Below, piece after piece: positions 7,567 through 16,212 of a DNA stretch of 64,000 nt. Where the stretch lies: the NCBI RefSeq assembly GCF_024347575.1, contig NZ_AP025504.1:868001-932000 (forward strand). Reading direction: 5' to 3'. The first letter of the stretch is position 1, and every line of letters starts with the position of its first letter. Source of the stretch: Vibrio pelagius. Lineage in GTDB: Bacteria > Pseudomonadota > Gammaproteobacteria > Enterobacterales > Vibrionaceae. Under the pieces are notes generated by a model. That model was not told the origin of the DNA. It was given only the letters and a program-made list of their open reading frames with translations, and did no database searches. A program made the translations under genes and the position numbers.

Positions 7567-8784
7567 ATGAAAAGAGAACAAACGATTGATAAGCTCTATC
7601 AGCTAGCCGAACAGACTCAACAAGTTCAGGCTGACCGAATTGAGATCATCTTAGAGGAGCGAAGTGATGAGCATTTTCCTCCAATGTCTAAGGCGATGAT
7701 GGAGACACGCTCTGGTCTGACTCGTCGTAAGTTGGATGAAGCGATCACAAAGCTTGAATCTGAAGGTCATCAGTTTACAAAAAATAACGCCAACCACTAC
7801 TCAATTTCTCTTACCGAAGCACACATGCTAATGGATGCTGCGGGTGTTGCTAAGTTCCACGAACGTAAGAAACACGCAGATAATAAACCTTGGATCATCA
7901 ACGTTCAGAACCAGAAGGGCGGCACCGGTAAATCAATGACTGCAGTGCATTTGGCGGCGTGTCTATCTCTTAATTTAGACAAACGTTACCGCATCTGTCT
8001 GATCGACCTTGACCCACAGGGTTCTTTACGTTTGTTTTTGAACCCACAAATTAGTGGGACAGAGCATGACAGCATCTATTCAGCGGTTGATATCATGTTG
8101 GATAACGTTCCTGAAGGGCAAGAAGTTGACTCAGAGTTCCTACATAAGAACGTTTTACTTCCTACGCAATATCCAAATTTGAAGACTGTGTCTGCATTCC
8201 CAGAAGACGCAATGTTCAATGCCGAAGCTTGGCAAAGTCTGTCTCAAGATCAGTCTTTAGATATTGTTCGTCTATTAAAAGAGAAGTTGATTGACAAAAT
8301 CGCAGACGACTTCGATGTGATTATGATTGATACTGGTCCTCACGTTGACCCCCTAGTATGGAATGCTATGTACGCATCTAACGCGCTATTGATTCCATGT
8401 GCTGCGAAACGTCTTGACTGGGCATCAACGGTTAACTTTTTCCAACATCTGCCAACCGTTTACGAAATGTTCCCGGACGACTGGAAGGGGCTCGAGTTCA
8501 TTCGGTTGATGCCAACAATGTTTGAAGACGACAATAAGAAGCAGGTCTCTGTATTAACAGAGATGAACTACTTATTGAATGACCAAGTTATGATGGCAAC
8601 CATTCCTCGTAGCCGTGCATTCGAAACTTGTGCAGATACTTACAGCACGGTTTTTGACTTGACGACCAGTGATTTTGAAGGTGGTAAGAAGACACTTGCT
8701 GTCGCTCAAGATGCTGTTCAAAAGAGTGCGCTTGAACTAGAGCGAGTATTACATAGCAATTGGCCTTCACTTAATCAGGGATAA
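7567..8784 (+). CDS. parA2: ParA2, chromosome II partition ATPase
   Basis: The 405-residue protein is a large, plasmid-P1-type ParA. A winged-helix N-terminal region (about residues 1-105) precedes the deviant Walker A KGGTGKS at 117-123, the LIDLDPQG motif near 150 and the DVIMIDTGPH switch near 250. ParA2 forms ATP-dependent filaments on DNA and moves ParB2-parS2 complexes to segregate chromosome II. The frame is open from a TTG at 7561, but ATG 7567 gives MKREQTIDKLYQL, the N-terminus seen in other Vibrio ParA2 proteins. ParB2 is encoded 5 bp downstream in the same operon. Autoregulation through the N-terminal domain is expected for this class. Confidence 0.96.
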   Translation: MKREQTIDKLYQLAEQTQQVQADRIEIILEERSDEHFPPMSKAMMETRSGLTRRKLDEAITKLESEGHQFTKNNANHYSISLTEAHMLMDAAGVAKFHERKKHADNKPWIINVQNQKGGTGKSMTAVHLAACLSLNLDKRYRICLIDLDPQGSLRLFLNPQISGTEHDSIYSAVDIMLDNVPEGQEVDSEFLHKNVLLPTQYPNLKTVSAFPEDAMFNAEAWQSLSQDQSLDIVRLLKEKLIDKIADDFDVIMIDTGPHVDPLVWNAMYASNALLIPCAAKRLDWASTVNFFQHLPTVYEMFPDDWKGLEFIRLMPTMFEDDNKKQVSVLTEMNYLLNDQVMMATIPRSRAFETCADTYSTVFDLTTSDFEGGKKTLAVAQDAVQKSALELERVLHSNWPSLNQG

Positions 8785-8789
8785 TCAAC

Positions 8790-9764
8790 ATGGCAATTAA
8801 AACATCTGATCTAAATGCGAAGCTATTTGGTAAGGCGAATAAGCGCCGAGTAGCGACTCCTCAAGAAGCACAAACGGCAGCAAAAGAGCAGGCCCAAGTT
8901 ATCGAGTTGGCAGTTGCCGGCGAACAGATGGTCTCGTTTGAGCTAGTACGTATTCCTGCTGAGCAAGTTGAAACCCAGACCGTTGTATTTGAAGAGAACG
9001 CTCGTGAGCAGTCTTTCCTAAATGAACACGCACTTTCTGACGTTTTAACTACTCTGAAAGAGCGTGGCCAACAATATCCAGCCGTTGGTCGTAAGAACAA
9101 AGATGGCAAGATTGAGGTTTTAGACGGCAGCCGTCGCCGTATGTCTTGTATTCTTGCGAACAAAGAGTTTCTTATCTATGTCGCCGATAACATCAACGGC
9201 GAACATGCTAAGTTCCTTTCTGATGTGGCTAATGCACACAAACCGTTGTCTCTTTATGAGAAAGGTAAAGAGATGCAAGCGAAGTTAGATAAAGGCGAAG
9301 CTGAAGATCAAAAAGCGTTAGCGAAAATGTTTCAGTGTAGTGAAGCATTGGTGAGCGGTGCTTTAAAGGCAGCATCACTTCCGTTGGAGCTGCTACAAGC
9401 ATACCCAAATGTGAGCGATTTAGGCCGTCCAACAATCGTTAAACTGCACAAGCAATTTGGCGCTCTTAATGAAGAGCAGAAAAAAAACTTACTAGCCAAA
9501 TGCGATGCGACAGATGGTTTTGTTTGGCAGCGTAGCGAGGCTCAAGGTGTTACTCGTCTAACCAAAGACGTGACAGAAACACTAGAAAACTGGATTTCTG
9601 AACTTGCTCCTGCACCAAACAAAAAGGCGACGCCAAAGGTTGAGCTTGTTAAAGGTCGTGCTTCTTACAGCCGTAAAGGTTCCAACCTCGCATTGAATCT
9701 TAAAAAGATTGATGATGCGACTATGGAAGAAATTCTCTCTTTTGTTCAATCTAAGCTGAACTAA
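8790..9764 (+). CDS. parB2: ParB2, chromosome II centromere-binding protein
   Basis: The 324-residue protein has a ParB N-terminal nuclease-like fold with the GSRRRM CTP-clamp motif at residues 113-118 (chromosomal ParB: GERRxRA), and a central helix-turn-helix region around residues 160-200 (LAKMFQCSEALVSGALKAA). The C-terminal segment should dimerise. It binds parS2 and spreads on flanking DNA. Six parS2 sites occur in this window. It starts 5 bp after parA2 with an ATCAACATG context, so the two are one operon that ends at the terminator at 9783-9808. Confidence 0.96.
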   Translation: MAIKTSDLNAKLFGKANKRRVATPQEAQTAAKEQAQVIELAVAGEQMVSFELVRIPAEQVETQTVVFEENAREQSFLNEHALSDVLTTLKERGQQYPAVGRKNKDGKIEVLDGSRRRMSCILANKEFLIYVADNINGEHAKFLSDVANAHKPLSLYEKGKEMQAKLDKGEAEDQKALAKMFQCSEALVSGALKAASLPLELLQAYPNVSDLGRPTIVKLHKQFGALNEEQKKNLLAKCDATDGFVWQRSEAQGVTRLTKDVTETLENWISELAPAPNKKATPKVELVKGRASYSRKGSNLALNLKKIDDATMEEILSFVQSKLN

Positions 9765-9782
9765 GCTCCTCACTTACCGATT

Positions 9783-9808
9783 AAAAGCCGCTTGATGCGG
9801 CTTTTTCT
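9783..9808 (+). terminator. Rho-independent terminator of parAB2
   Basis: AAAAGCCGC and GCGGCTTTTT pair around a TTGAT loop, followed by T-rich sequence. It begins 18 bp after the parB2 stop. Confidence 0.85.
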
Positions 9809-9851
9809 TTACCTGTGATAAACTGTGTTTAGATGAATTTGGACGCAATTT

Positions 9852-11900
9852 ATGACGACTCTCCCTTTCTTAACTCAACTTTCCACAGTAGCCCTAAATA
9901 ATAACCACCGCTATGGTGTTCTACTTGAAGGCGATCCAGCATGGCAATCTCAACAGCTTGAATCTTATCTGTTTCATTTTGACTGTCCCATCGCTTTTGT
10001 TTTGGGTGAACTTAGTGTACCCGGCGCAAAAAATATCGCCTTTAATAAAGGTCAACAACTATTAGGGCAAGAGTGCCAAGTACTGATTTGTGATTTTAGA
10101 TCTGGATTTGATGCTAATAGTTTTACCGCAGCGTTAGGTGCGTTAGTCGGGGGAGGGGTGTTATTTGTCATCCCACCAGCAAACCACGAAACTACTTTAT
10201 CGCAAGTTTGGCTGACACGTCAGTTGGATAAGCTGATCTGTTTATCGCAAAGTGCGCTGTCACAAGATTCTGAAATGCCAGCGCTACCTGAAATGATTGT
10301 CACACCAAATGGTTTTGATAAGTATGAGCAACAAAAGCTCGCGATAGAAGCGATTGAAAAAGTGATGTTTGGTCATCGCAAGCGCCCACTTGTTTTAACC
10401 GCCGACCGTGGCCGTGGTAAAAGCTCCGCGTTAGGTATCGCATCGGCCAATATTATTAAGGCTAAAAAATCTGTAACGATTTTAGTCACTGCACCTAACG
10501 TCAAAGCGATACAGCCTTTGTTTGACCATGCGCAGAAACTGCTTCCTAACTCTTCAATGGAGAATCGACATACGCTCGTTCATGAACAAAGCAAAATTGT
10601 CTTTGTTGCTCCAGATGAATTACTCAGAACGCAGCCTGCTTGCGACCTGTTGCTTGTCGATGAAGCTGCAGCAATTCCGATACCCATGTTGAAGCGTATG
10701 GTTGAAAGCTATCATCGCATGGTTTTCTCAACCACGGTTCACGGATATGAGGGAAGTGGACGCGGCTTTGGCATCAAGTTTGAAAAATGGTTGTCTGAGC
10801 ATCGCCCTAATTGGCGCTCGTTTAAACTTGAACAACCAATACGTTGGAATGAGAACGATCCTTTAGAAAGTTGGTTATTTGATACCTTCTTGTTGGATTC
10901 TGACATTGAGGCTCTACCAAAGGATGTTGAACTTGATGGGTTGTCTTGGCATCAGTTTGACAAACAAACGTTACTCAGCAATCCCAAAATTCTAGCTCAC
11001 TGTTTTGGGTTGTTGGTCAGTGCTCATTATCAAACGTCGCCCAATGACTTGACTCAACTTCTAGACAACCCTCAAATGTCACTGTATGCGCTGTTTTCAG
11101 ACCAAGATTGCTTGGGGTGCATTCTAACGGCTGAAGAGGGCGGATTGTCACATGAACTCATTCAAGATGTTCAGCTTGGCAAGCGTCGGCCTCGCGGTCA
11201 TCTTACTCCAACACTGCTAGCCAACCATTTAGGTCTTGATAAAGCGGCGGCTCAAAAATGTCTTCGAGTGATGAGAATTGCGGTTCATCCTGATATCCAA
11301 GGGCGAGGATTAGGACGTAGAATGATTGGCCTCTTGGTCGAAGCAAACCGTCACTTCGATTACATAGCAACAAGCTTCGGCGCAACCAGTGAGCTTGTCG
11401 ATTTCTGGACGAGTAACGATTTTGTCCCTTTGCATCTTGGGCACCAAAGAGATCAATCAAGTGGCTGTCATTCATTACTCATGTGCCGTGCTTTGCACGA
11501 ACAAAGTCGTCATTGGGTTGAAGAAGGGAATCTTTATTTTAATTCCAGCCTTCGCTATCTGTTATCTACGACATACAGATCACTTGAGCTAGCGATTGTA
11601 CGCTCGCTGATATCCTCTCAACCGCGCCCCAATGTTGTTGCGGATATTAATCCTCTGCTTGGTTATTACGTCGATGGTGGGAATAGCTTTGATAGCATTG
11701 GTTTCATGCTAGAGAATTTGATCTATAGCTTGGATAAAGTGCAGTTAGACCGAACGAGTGATTTACTGCTTTGGAAAGTTGTTCAGAAAAGAACTTGGAC
11801 AGAGTGCAGTGAGTTAGCCAATCTTGCCGGTCGCAAGCAAACTGAGTCAGCCGTTCGTCGCGATCTTGGATTGCTGCTCTCCAGTTTACAGTGTAAATAG
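9852..11900 (+). CDS. tmcA: TmcA, tRNA(Met) cytidine acetyltransferase
   Basis: The 682-residue enzyme makes N4-acetylcytidine at wobble position 34 of elongator tRNA(Met), using acetyl-CoA and ATP, which prevents misreading of AUA. Domains run in order: N-terminal DUF1726-like region, an RNA-helicase-type module with P-loop ADRGRGKSS at 184-192 and VDEAAAIP near 270, then a GNAT acetyltransferase with IAVHPDIQGRGLGRR near 475-490, then a C-terminal tRNA-binding tail. Length matches E. coli TmcA (about 670). The gene stands alone after the par terminator. Its last codons overlap a parS2 site (11884-11898), so the coding end is also centromere DNA. Confidence 0.95.
   Translation: MTTLPFLTQLSTVALNNNHRYGVLLEGDPAWQSQQLESYLFHFDCPIAFVLGELSVPGAKNIAFNKGQQLLGQECQVLICDFRSGFDANSFTAALGALVGGGVLFVIPPANHETTLSQVWLTRQLDKLICLSQSALSQDSEMPALPEMIVTPNGFDKYEQQKLAIEAIEKVMFGHRKRPLVLTADRGRGKSSALGIASANIIKAKKSVTILVTAPNVKAIQPLFDHAQKLLPNSSMENRHTLVHEQSKIVFVAPDELLRTQPACDLLLVDEAAAIPIPMLKRMVESYHRMVFSTTVHGYEGSGRGFGIKFEKWLSEHRPNWRSFKLEQPIRWNENDPLESWLFDTFLLDSDIEALPKDVELDGLSWHQFDKQTLLSNPKILAHCFGLLVSAHYQTSPNDLTQLLDNPQMSLYALFSDQDCLGCILTAEEGGLSHELIQDVQLGKRRPRGHLTPTLLANHLGLDKAAAQKCLRVMRIAVHPDIQGRGLGRRMIGLLVEANRHFDYIATSFGATSELVDFWTSNDFVPLHLGHQRDQSSGCHSLLMCRALHEQSRHWVEEGNLYFNSSLRYLLSTTYRSLELAIVRSLISSQPRPNVVADINPLLGYYVDGGNSFDSIGFMLENLIYSLDKVQLDRTSDLLLWKVVQKRTWTECSELANLAGRKQTESAVRRDLGLLLSSLQCK
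11884..11898. promoter_or_regulatory. parS2: parS2 site 2 (overlaps the end of tmcA)
   Basis: GTTTACAGTGTAAAT matches NTTTACANTGTAAAN and includes the last sense codons and the first base of the tmcA stop. Confidence 0.88.
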
Positions 11901-11929
11901 CGCCTCAACTTAAACCACCTCAATTACCG

Positions 11930-11944
11930 ATTTACAGTGTAAAG
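11930..11944. promoter_or_regulatory. parS2: parS2 site 3
   Basis: ATTTACAGTGTAAAG is a 15-bp match to the parS2 consensus, 46 bp from site 2. Confidence 0.88.
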
Positions 11945-11958
11945 TGAATGACAACTCA

Positions 11959-11973
11959 ATTTACACTGTAAAG
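11959..11973. promoter_or_regulatory. parS2: parS2 site 4
   Basis: ATTTACACTGTAAAG is a 15-bp match to the parS2 consensus, 29 bp from site 3, so three sites fall within 90 bp. Confidence 0.88.
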
Positions 11974-12243
11974 TCACTTCCTCTAAGTGTACTCATTGTT
12001 CTCTTATCTTCTGTTAGCCATTTGAAATTTTCGAAAATTGTACTAGCGACACTGAAATTGGATGTGTTGAACAATAGGGAGAATATCCTGTATGCCAGCA
12101 CATAATTGGGTTTTGACGATCTCGTCCGGGACAATTTAGTGCTTTAAGTCAACAAGTTGCTACTTGATGTGTAGTAGCTCATTACTGAGAAAATGCCCAG
12201 TAAAGTGACTTATCCCTTGTTATTGAATAAGGAATATGTTCAC

Positions 12244-12281
12244 AAAACAGTATCTTCTATAAACTGAAATCATACTGTTTT
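12244..12281. repeat. Inverted repeat upstream of the FapA-type gene
   Basis: AAAACAGTAT and its exact complement ATACTGTTTT are separated by 18 bp and end 20 bp before the start codon at 12302. It could be an operator or a 5'-leader hairpin. It is not a LexA box, whose half-sites are oriented the other way. Confidence 0.4.
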
Positions 12282-12301
12282 GCTAAGGAAGTGGCAGTCG
12301 T

Positions 12302-13978
12302 ATGTGGGACAACATAGTTACATTGTCTGATGATGGAAAAGAGGTGATTGCTCGTTTGCAATCTGGTTTTGTCGTCGACAGCAATTTTGACCAAAAAGAG
12401 TTTCCGGCATCATTGGATAAATTGGATGCGAGTCAATTTTATTGTTTAGAAGATGAAGTCATTCGCTTTGTCAATTCAGCAAAAGAGGGTAAAGGCGAAG
12501 CATACGAAGGCGTGGCTGTTGCTGAAGTACGCAATGCAAGCATGGTTGTCGAGTTGTCTGACGATGAGATGCTTGCCAGTATTACCGTCACTGGTGCTTA
12601 TGCCGGAAGAGGGCTAAGAGGTGCTGAGATTGTACATGCACTTGCCCAGGCTCATGTGACTAAAGGCATAAATAAGCTAGCGCTGAAAAAGGTGCTAGTG
12701 ATGAGCAATAAACTTAAACCGGGAGAGAAGTTTACCCAGGCTGTTGCTCAAGGCAAACAACCCATTAAAGGGAAAGACGCCAAATTCGAAGCACTCGTCC
12801 CTGACATTACACATCAAGTCCTTAAGCCACGTAGTAAAGAGTCTGGAAAAATTGATATGCGGGACTTGGGCGCAACCATTACAGTTGGAGAAAATGATCC
12901 TGTGATGAGGCGAACGCCTGCAACCAAAGGGACTGCTGGTTTTACTGTTTTAGGAAAACTCCTTCCTCCGCTTCCTGGTAAAGATAGCCTGCTTAAACCC
13001 GGTAAAGGAACCACAATCTCCTCAGACGATCCAAATCTGCTGGTCGCTAGCTGTTCAGGGTTGCCACTCATCAAAGAGCGCACCATTGAAGTGGATGAGG
13101 CGCTATGTCTAAATAACGTTAGTGTTGCGACAGGGCACATTAAGTTTAAAGGTAATGTTTTTGTCTCAGGCAATATCGATCCTGGAATGGTAGTGAAGGC
13201 GACAGGGAGTGTCACGGTAGGGGGATTTATTGAATCCGCTGAAGTGCAAGCGCAAGGTGATATTAAAGTCGCCAAAGGTATCATTGGTCACACGGTTAAG
13301 GAGGGTGAGTGCAAAAGCTGTAAAGTGTTAACCAAAGGAGCCATTGAAGCGAGCTACGCCCAGTACTCAGAGCTGCAAGCTGGTACCGATATTAGGCTAA
13401 CAGTACACAGCATGAGTAATGAAATACGCTGCGGTCGTGACTTGATTATCGTTGATGGAGTGAAGAAGCACGGCACATTGAGTGGCGGAGAAGCCAAAGT
13501 CGGTGGCAAGGTCGAGTGTGTCTTCCTTGGCGTTGAGGGCGATACTGCAACCAAGGTTCATTGTTTTGCTCGCTATGACAGCTATAAGCAGAAGATAGGG
13601 GAGTTGAGAGACGTTTATAAAGCGGCTCAAGAGAAAACAATGGATGTGATTCGTCAGGAGTTGGAATTCAAAAAGCGACCTAAAGCGGAGCGGACGGACG
13701 AAGAGGCGCAGCATATTGAATCGATGAAAGAGCGCAACAGTCAATCGCTCGAATCTACCAAACAGCAGATTGATAGTCTTGAAGCTGAATTTGATACGCT
13801 ACTTGAAGAATGTACTGTCGAGGCGCACGAAAAAGTCTACACCCGTGTGACGATTCAATATGGAGACGAAACTGTCACGACTAAGCGTACTCATGGTGGC
13901 AGTGTGTTCTCGTTCAACCAATACGAGATTCAATGTTCGTTCAAGATGGAAAAAGAAGATATTGGCGAGCAGTTGTAG
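12302..13978 (+). CDS. DUF342 / FapA-type polymerising protein
   Basis: The 558-residue protein belongs to the DUF342/FapA family. An N-terminal alpha/beta region (residues 1-210) is followed by a glycine- and valine-rich right-handed beta-helix (about 215-420; text such as GNIDPGMVVKATGSVTVGG), then a long charged coiled coil (about 425-500) and a short C-terminal beta domain. FapA of Bacillus and Vibrio relatives is linked to flagellum placement or number, and related proteins bind membranes, but function on this chromosome is not established. No signal peptide is present. It is a single-gene unit closed by a shared terminator at 14020-14044. Confidence 0.8.
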   Translation: MWDNIVTLSDDGKEVIARLQSGFVVDSNFDQKEFPASLDKLDASQFYCLEDEVIRFVNSAKEGKGEAYEGVAVAEVRNASMVVELSDDEMLASITVTGAYAGRGLRGAEIVHALAQAHVTKGINKLALKKVLVMSNKLKPGEKFTQAVAQGKQPIKGKDAKFEALVPDITHQVLKPRSKESGKIDMRDLGATITVGENDPVMRRTPATKGTAGFTVLGKLLPPLPGKDSLLKPGKGTTISSDDPNLLVASCSGLPLIKERTIEVDEALCLNNVSVATGHIKFKGNVFVSGNIDPGMVVKATGSVTVGGFIESAEVQAQGDIKVAKGIIGHTVKEGECKSCKVLTKGAIEASYAQYSELQAGTDIRLTVHSMSNEIRCGRDLIIVDGVKKHGTLSGGEAKVGGKVECVFLGVEGDTATKVHCFARYDSYKQKIGELRDVYKAAQEKTMDVIRQELEFKKRPKAERTDEEAQHIESMKERNSQSLESTKQQIDSLEAEFDTLLEECTVEAHEKVYTRVTIQYGDETVTTKRTHGGSVFSFNQYEIQCSFKMEKEDIGEQL

Positions 13979-14019
13979 TTGCGTCATTCATTTCCTCTAA
14001 TCAAAGAACAATAAGAATA

Positions 14020-14044
14020 AAAAAAGGAGCCAATGGCTCCTTTT
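14020..14044. terminator. Bidirectional terminator between the FapA-type gene and lapB
   Basis: AAAAGGAGCC and GGCTCCTTTT form a perfect 10-bp stem with a 3-nt loop, with A-runs on the left and T-runs on the right. It serves both the plus-strand gene and the minus-strand lap operon, which converge here. Confidence 0.85.
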
Positions 14045-14082
14045 AACAAGCTAGGGTGAGCAATTATTTACTACGATTGGTA

Positions 14083-16197
14083 TTAGCTAACTGCTCTCAC
14101 TTTCCCTTGTTTCAGGTCAGACAGTACTTTGGCTTTTGGTCCATCAGCAATGATGCACCCTTTCTCCATTACAATCACACGGTCTACAACATCTAGCATC
14201 GACGTCTTGTGAGTGATAAGGATAAGTGTCTCACTCGGTAGCAACTGATTGAGTTGGTGTTTGATGTGCATTTCAGAACGGTTATCCATCGCGCTGGTTG
14301 GTTCATCCATGAGCAGCACGGGAGGACGGCCTAGGAAAGCACGAGCGATAGCCACCGCTTGACGTTGTCCCCCTGATAGCAATCCGCCACCTTCACCGAC
14401 CTGACGTTCTAAACCAGCAGGATCTTGTTGAGTAAAGTTAGTGACACCTGCTCGGTTGGCAGCGTCCATCACATCACGATCATCCACTAATGGTCGACCT
14501 AGCGTGATATTGTCACGAATAGAGCCATAGAAGAGGTTGCTGTCTTGGGGAACGCAGCCTATATTGCGACGTATGTCGACGTGGTGTAACTGGTCGATAT
14601 CTGTATCATCGATGCGCACGTGGCCCTCTGTAGGCTTGTACAGCCCCATAATCAGACGCTCTAGTGTTGTCTTACCTGAACCAATGCGACCTATGATGGC
14701 AACTTTCTCTCCCGGCGAAATGGTTAAACTCAGATCGCGCACAGATGCGATTGGAGAATCAGGGTAGTGGAAGGTCACTTTATCTAGAGCAATATGGCCT
14801 TGAATAATTGGGCGATGGATATAGCGTTTACCTTCTTCCTGTTCGTCAGGCATAGCCATGACTTGTTCGATCAACTTCATCGATGACTTCGCTTGGTTGT
14901 AACGAGTGGAAAGAATCGAAAGCTGGACTAACGGGCCAATCGCACGGCCACTCAGCATCGTCGCTGCAATCAAACCACCCATAGTAAGATCGCCTTCGGC
15001 AATCAAGTACACACCAAAGATGATCATTCCCACGTTAGTACTTTGTTGAACGAACCCAGCTGTATTCTGAATACTATCGGTAATTCTTCGACTCTTAATA
15101 TTCCAGTTCGCCATGTGAGCAACGGCTTCTTCCCAACGGAATTGAAACTGACTTTGCGCACTGAAGAGTTTAACCGTTTCTAGACCTGCTAAGCTTTCGA
15201 TAAGGTTTGCATACTTTTGTGAAGCAAGACGTGAGCCTTCTTCGATAGTGCGGCGTAAAGGCCCTTGAATGATGATGGCATAGACAACCAGAATCACGAC
15301 ACCGACAATCGGTACATACACCAGATCTCCAGCCATTAGCCAAATCAGAGTCAGGAACAGAATTGCAAAAGGAAGATCTATCAAAGAGCCAATTGTCGCG
15401 GAAGTGAAAAACTCTCGAATCGATTCAAACTCTTGTAAGTTCTTTGCGAAAGCGCCAACTGAAGCCGGTTTCGCTTCCATACGAATCCCCAGAACCTTGC
15501 TAAACAGTTTTGAAGAGATAAGAATGTCAGATTTTTTACCGGCAATGTCGATGAAGTAGCTGCGCATTAATTTGAGCAGTAGGTCGAAAGTGAAGACGAC
15601 AAAGATACCACTCGCCAATACCCAGAGCGTCTCAAAGGCGAGGTTCGGAACCACTTTGTCGTAAACCAAGCGTGTGAACATAGGTGCCGCAATCGCGAAC
15701 AGGTTGATCAGAATCGAGGCGATCAACACATCACGGTAGATTTTCTTCGACTCCCAGATCGTGCCCCAAAACCAATGACCGTGACGTGTCTTTAGAATCT
15801 CAGGTGAGCGTTCGTCGTAACGGAACTGTTTTTTTACTAAGAAGTAGCGTCCTATAAACTGTTCTTTTAGCTCATCCAAAGGAATGAGAATCGGCACCAT
15901 GCCACTTTCCGCGGTGATGATCTCGGCTTCTTGTTTCTGAAAGTCAATTCGGTTTAGAACACACGCTTCCCCCTGCTTGAGTAGCAGTACCGCAGGTAGA
16001 ATCAACTCTGGGATACTCTCAAGGTTGGAGCGATTCTCCTTGGCGACTAACCCTGCACGCTCTGCTGATCGAGGAAATAAAAAAGGGGTAAGTTTACCAT
16101 CCGCAAGAGGCAGCCCATTGATGAGCGCCTCTGGAGAGTTTGCTAGACCGTAGTATCGGCTGACGTATATCAGCGAATTTAGTAATGGATCTTGCAT
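14083..16197 (-). CDS. lapB: LapB-type type I secretion ABC transporter
   Basis: The 704-residue protein exports large RTX adhesins through a type I channel. An N-terminal C39-peptidase-like domain (residues 1-130) lacks the catalytic cysteine, as in LapB and HlyB. Five or six membrane helices occupy about 160-430, and the nucleotide-binding domain has Walker A GRIGSGKTT near 500, signature LSGGQRQAVAIARA near 610 and Walker B LLMDEPTSAMD near 630. It is the last gene of the lapC-lapG-lapD-lapB unit, 15 bp after lapD. The adhesin substrate and an outer-membrane LapE/TolC-like partner are not in the window. Confidence 0.88.
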   Translation of the reverse strand: MQDPLLNSLIYVSRYYGLANSPEALINGLPLADGKLTPFLFPRSAERAGLVAKENRSNLESIPELILPAVLLLKQGEACVLNRIDFQKQEAEIITAESGMVPILIPLDELKEQFIGRYFLVKKQFRYDERSPEILKTRHGHWFWGTIWESKKIYRDVLIASILINLFAIAAPMFTRLVYDKVVPNLAFETLWVLASGIFVVFTFDLLLKLMRSYFIDIAGKKSDILISSKLFSKVLGIRMEAKPASVGAFAKNLQEFESIREFFTSATIGSLIDLPFAILFLTLIWLMAGDLVYVPIVGVVILVVYAIIIQGPLRRTIEEGSRLASQKYANLIESLAGLETVKLFSAQSQFQFRWEEAVAHMANWNIKSRRITDSIQNTAGFVQQSTNVGMIIFGVYLIAEGDLTMGGLIAATMLSGRAIGPLVQLSILSTRYNQAKSSMKLIEQVMAMPDEQEEGKRYIHRPIIQGHIALDKVTFHYPDSPIASVRDLSLTISPGEKVAIIGRIGSGKTTLERLIMGLYKPTEGHVRIDDTDIDQLHHVDIRRNIGCVPQDSNLFYGSIRDNITLGRPLVDDRDVMDAANRAGVTNFTQQDPAGLERQVGEGGGLLSGGQRQAVAIARAFLGRPPVLLMDEPTSAMDNRSEMHIKHQLNQLLPSETLILITHKTSMLDVVDRVIVMEKGCIIADGPKAKVLSDLKQGKVRAVS

Positions 16198-16212
16198 TAA
16201 ATAACCACCTTA

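Larger units (their letters stand above)
11901..12301. other. Intergenic region between tmcA and the FapA-type gene
   Basis: Two more parS2 sites occupy the left end (11930, 11959). The middle shows nothing I can assign. A perfect 10-bp inverted repeat (12244-12253 with 12272-12281) stands just before the next gene. Confidence 0.6.
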
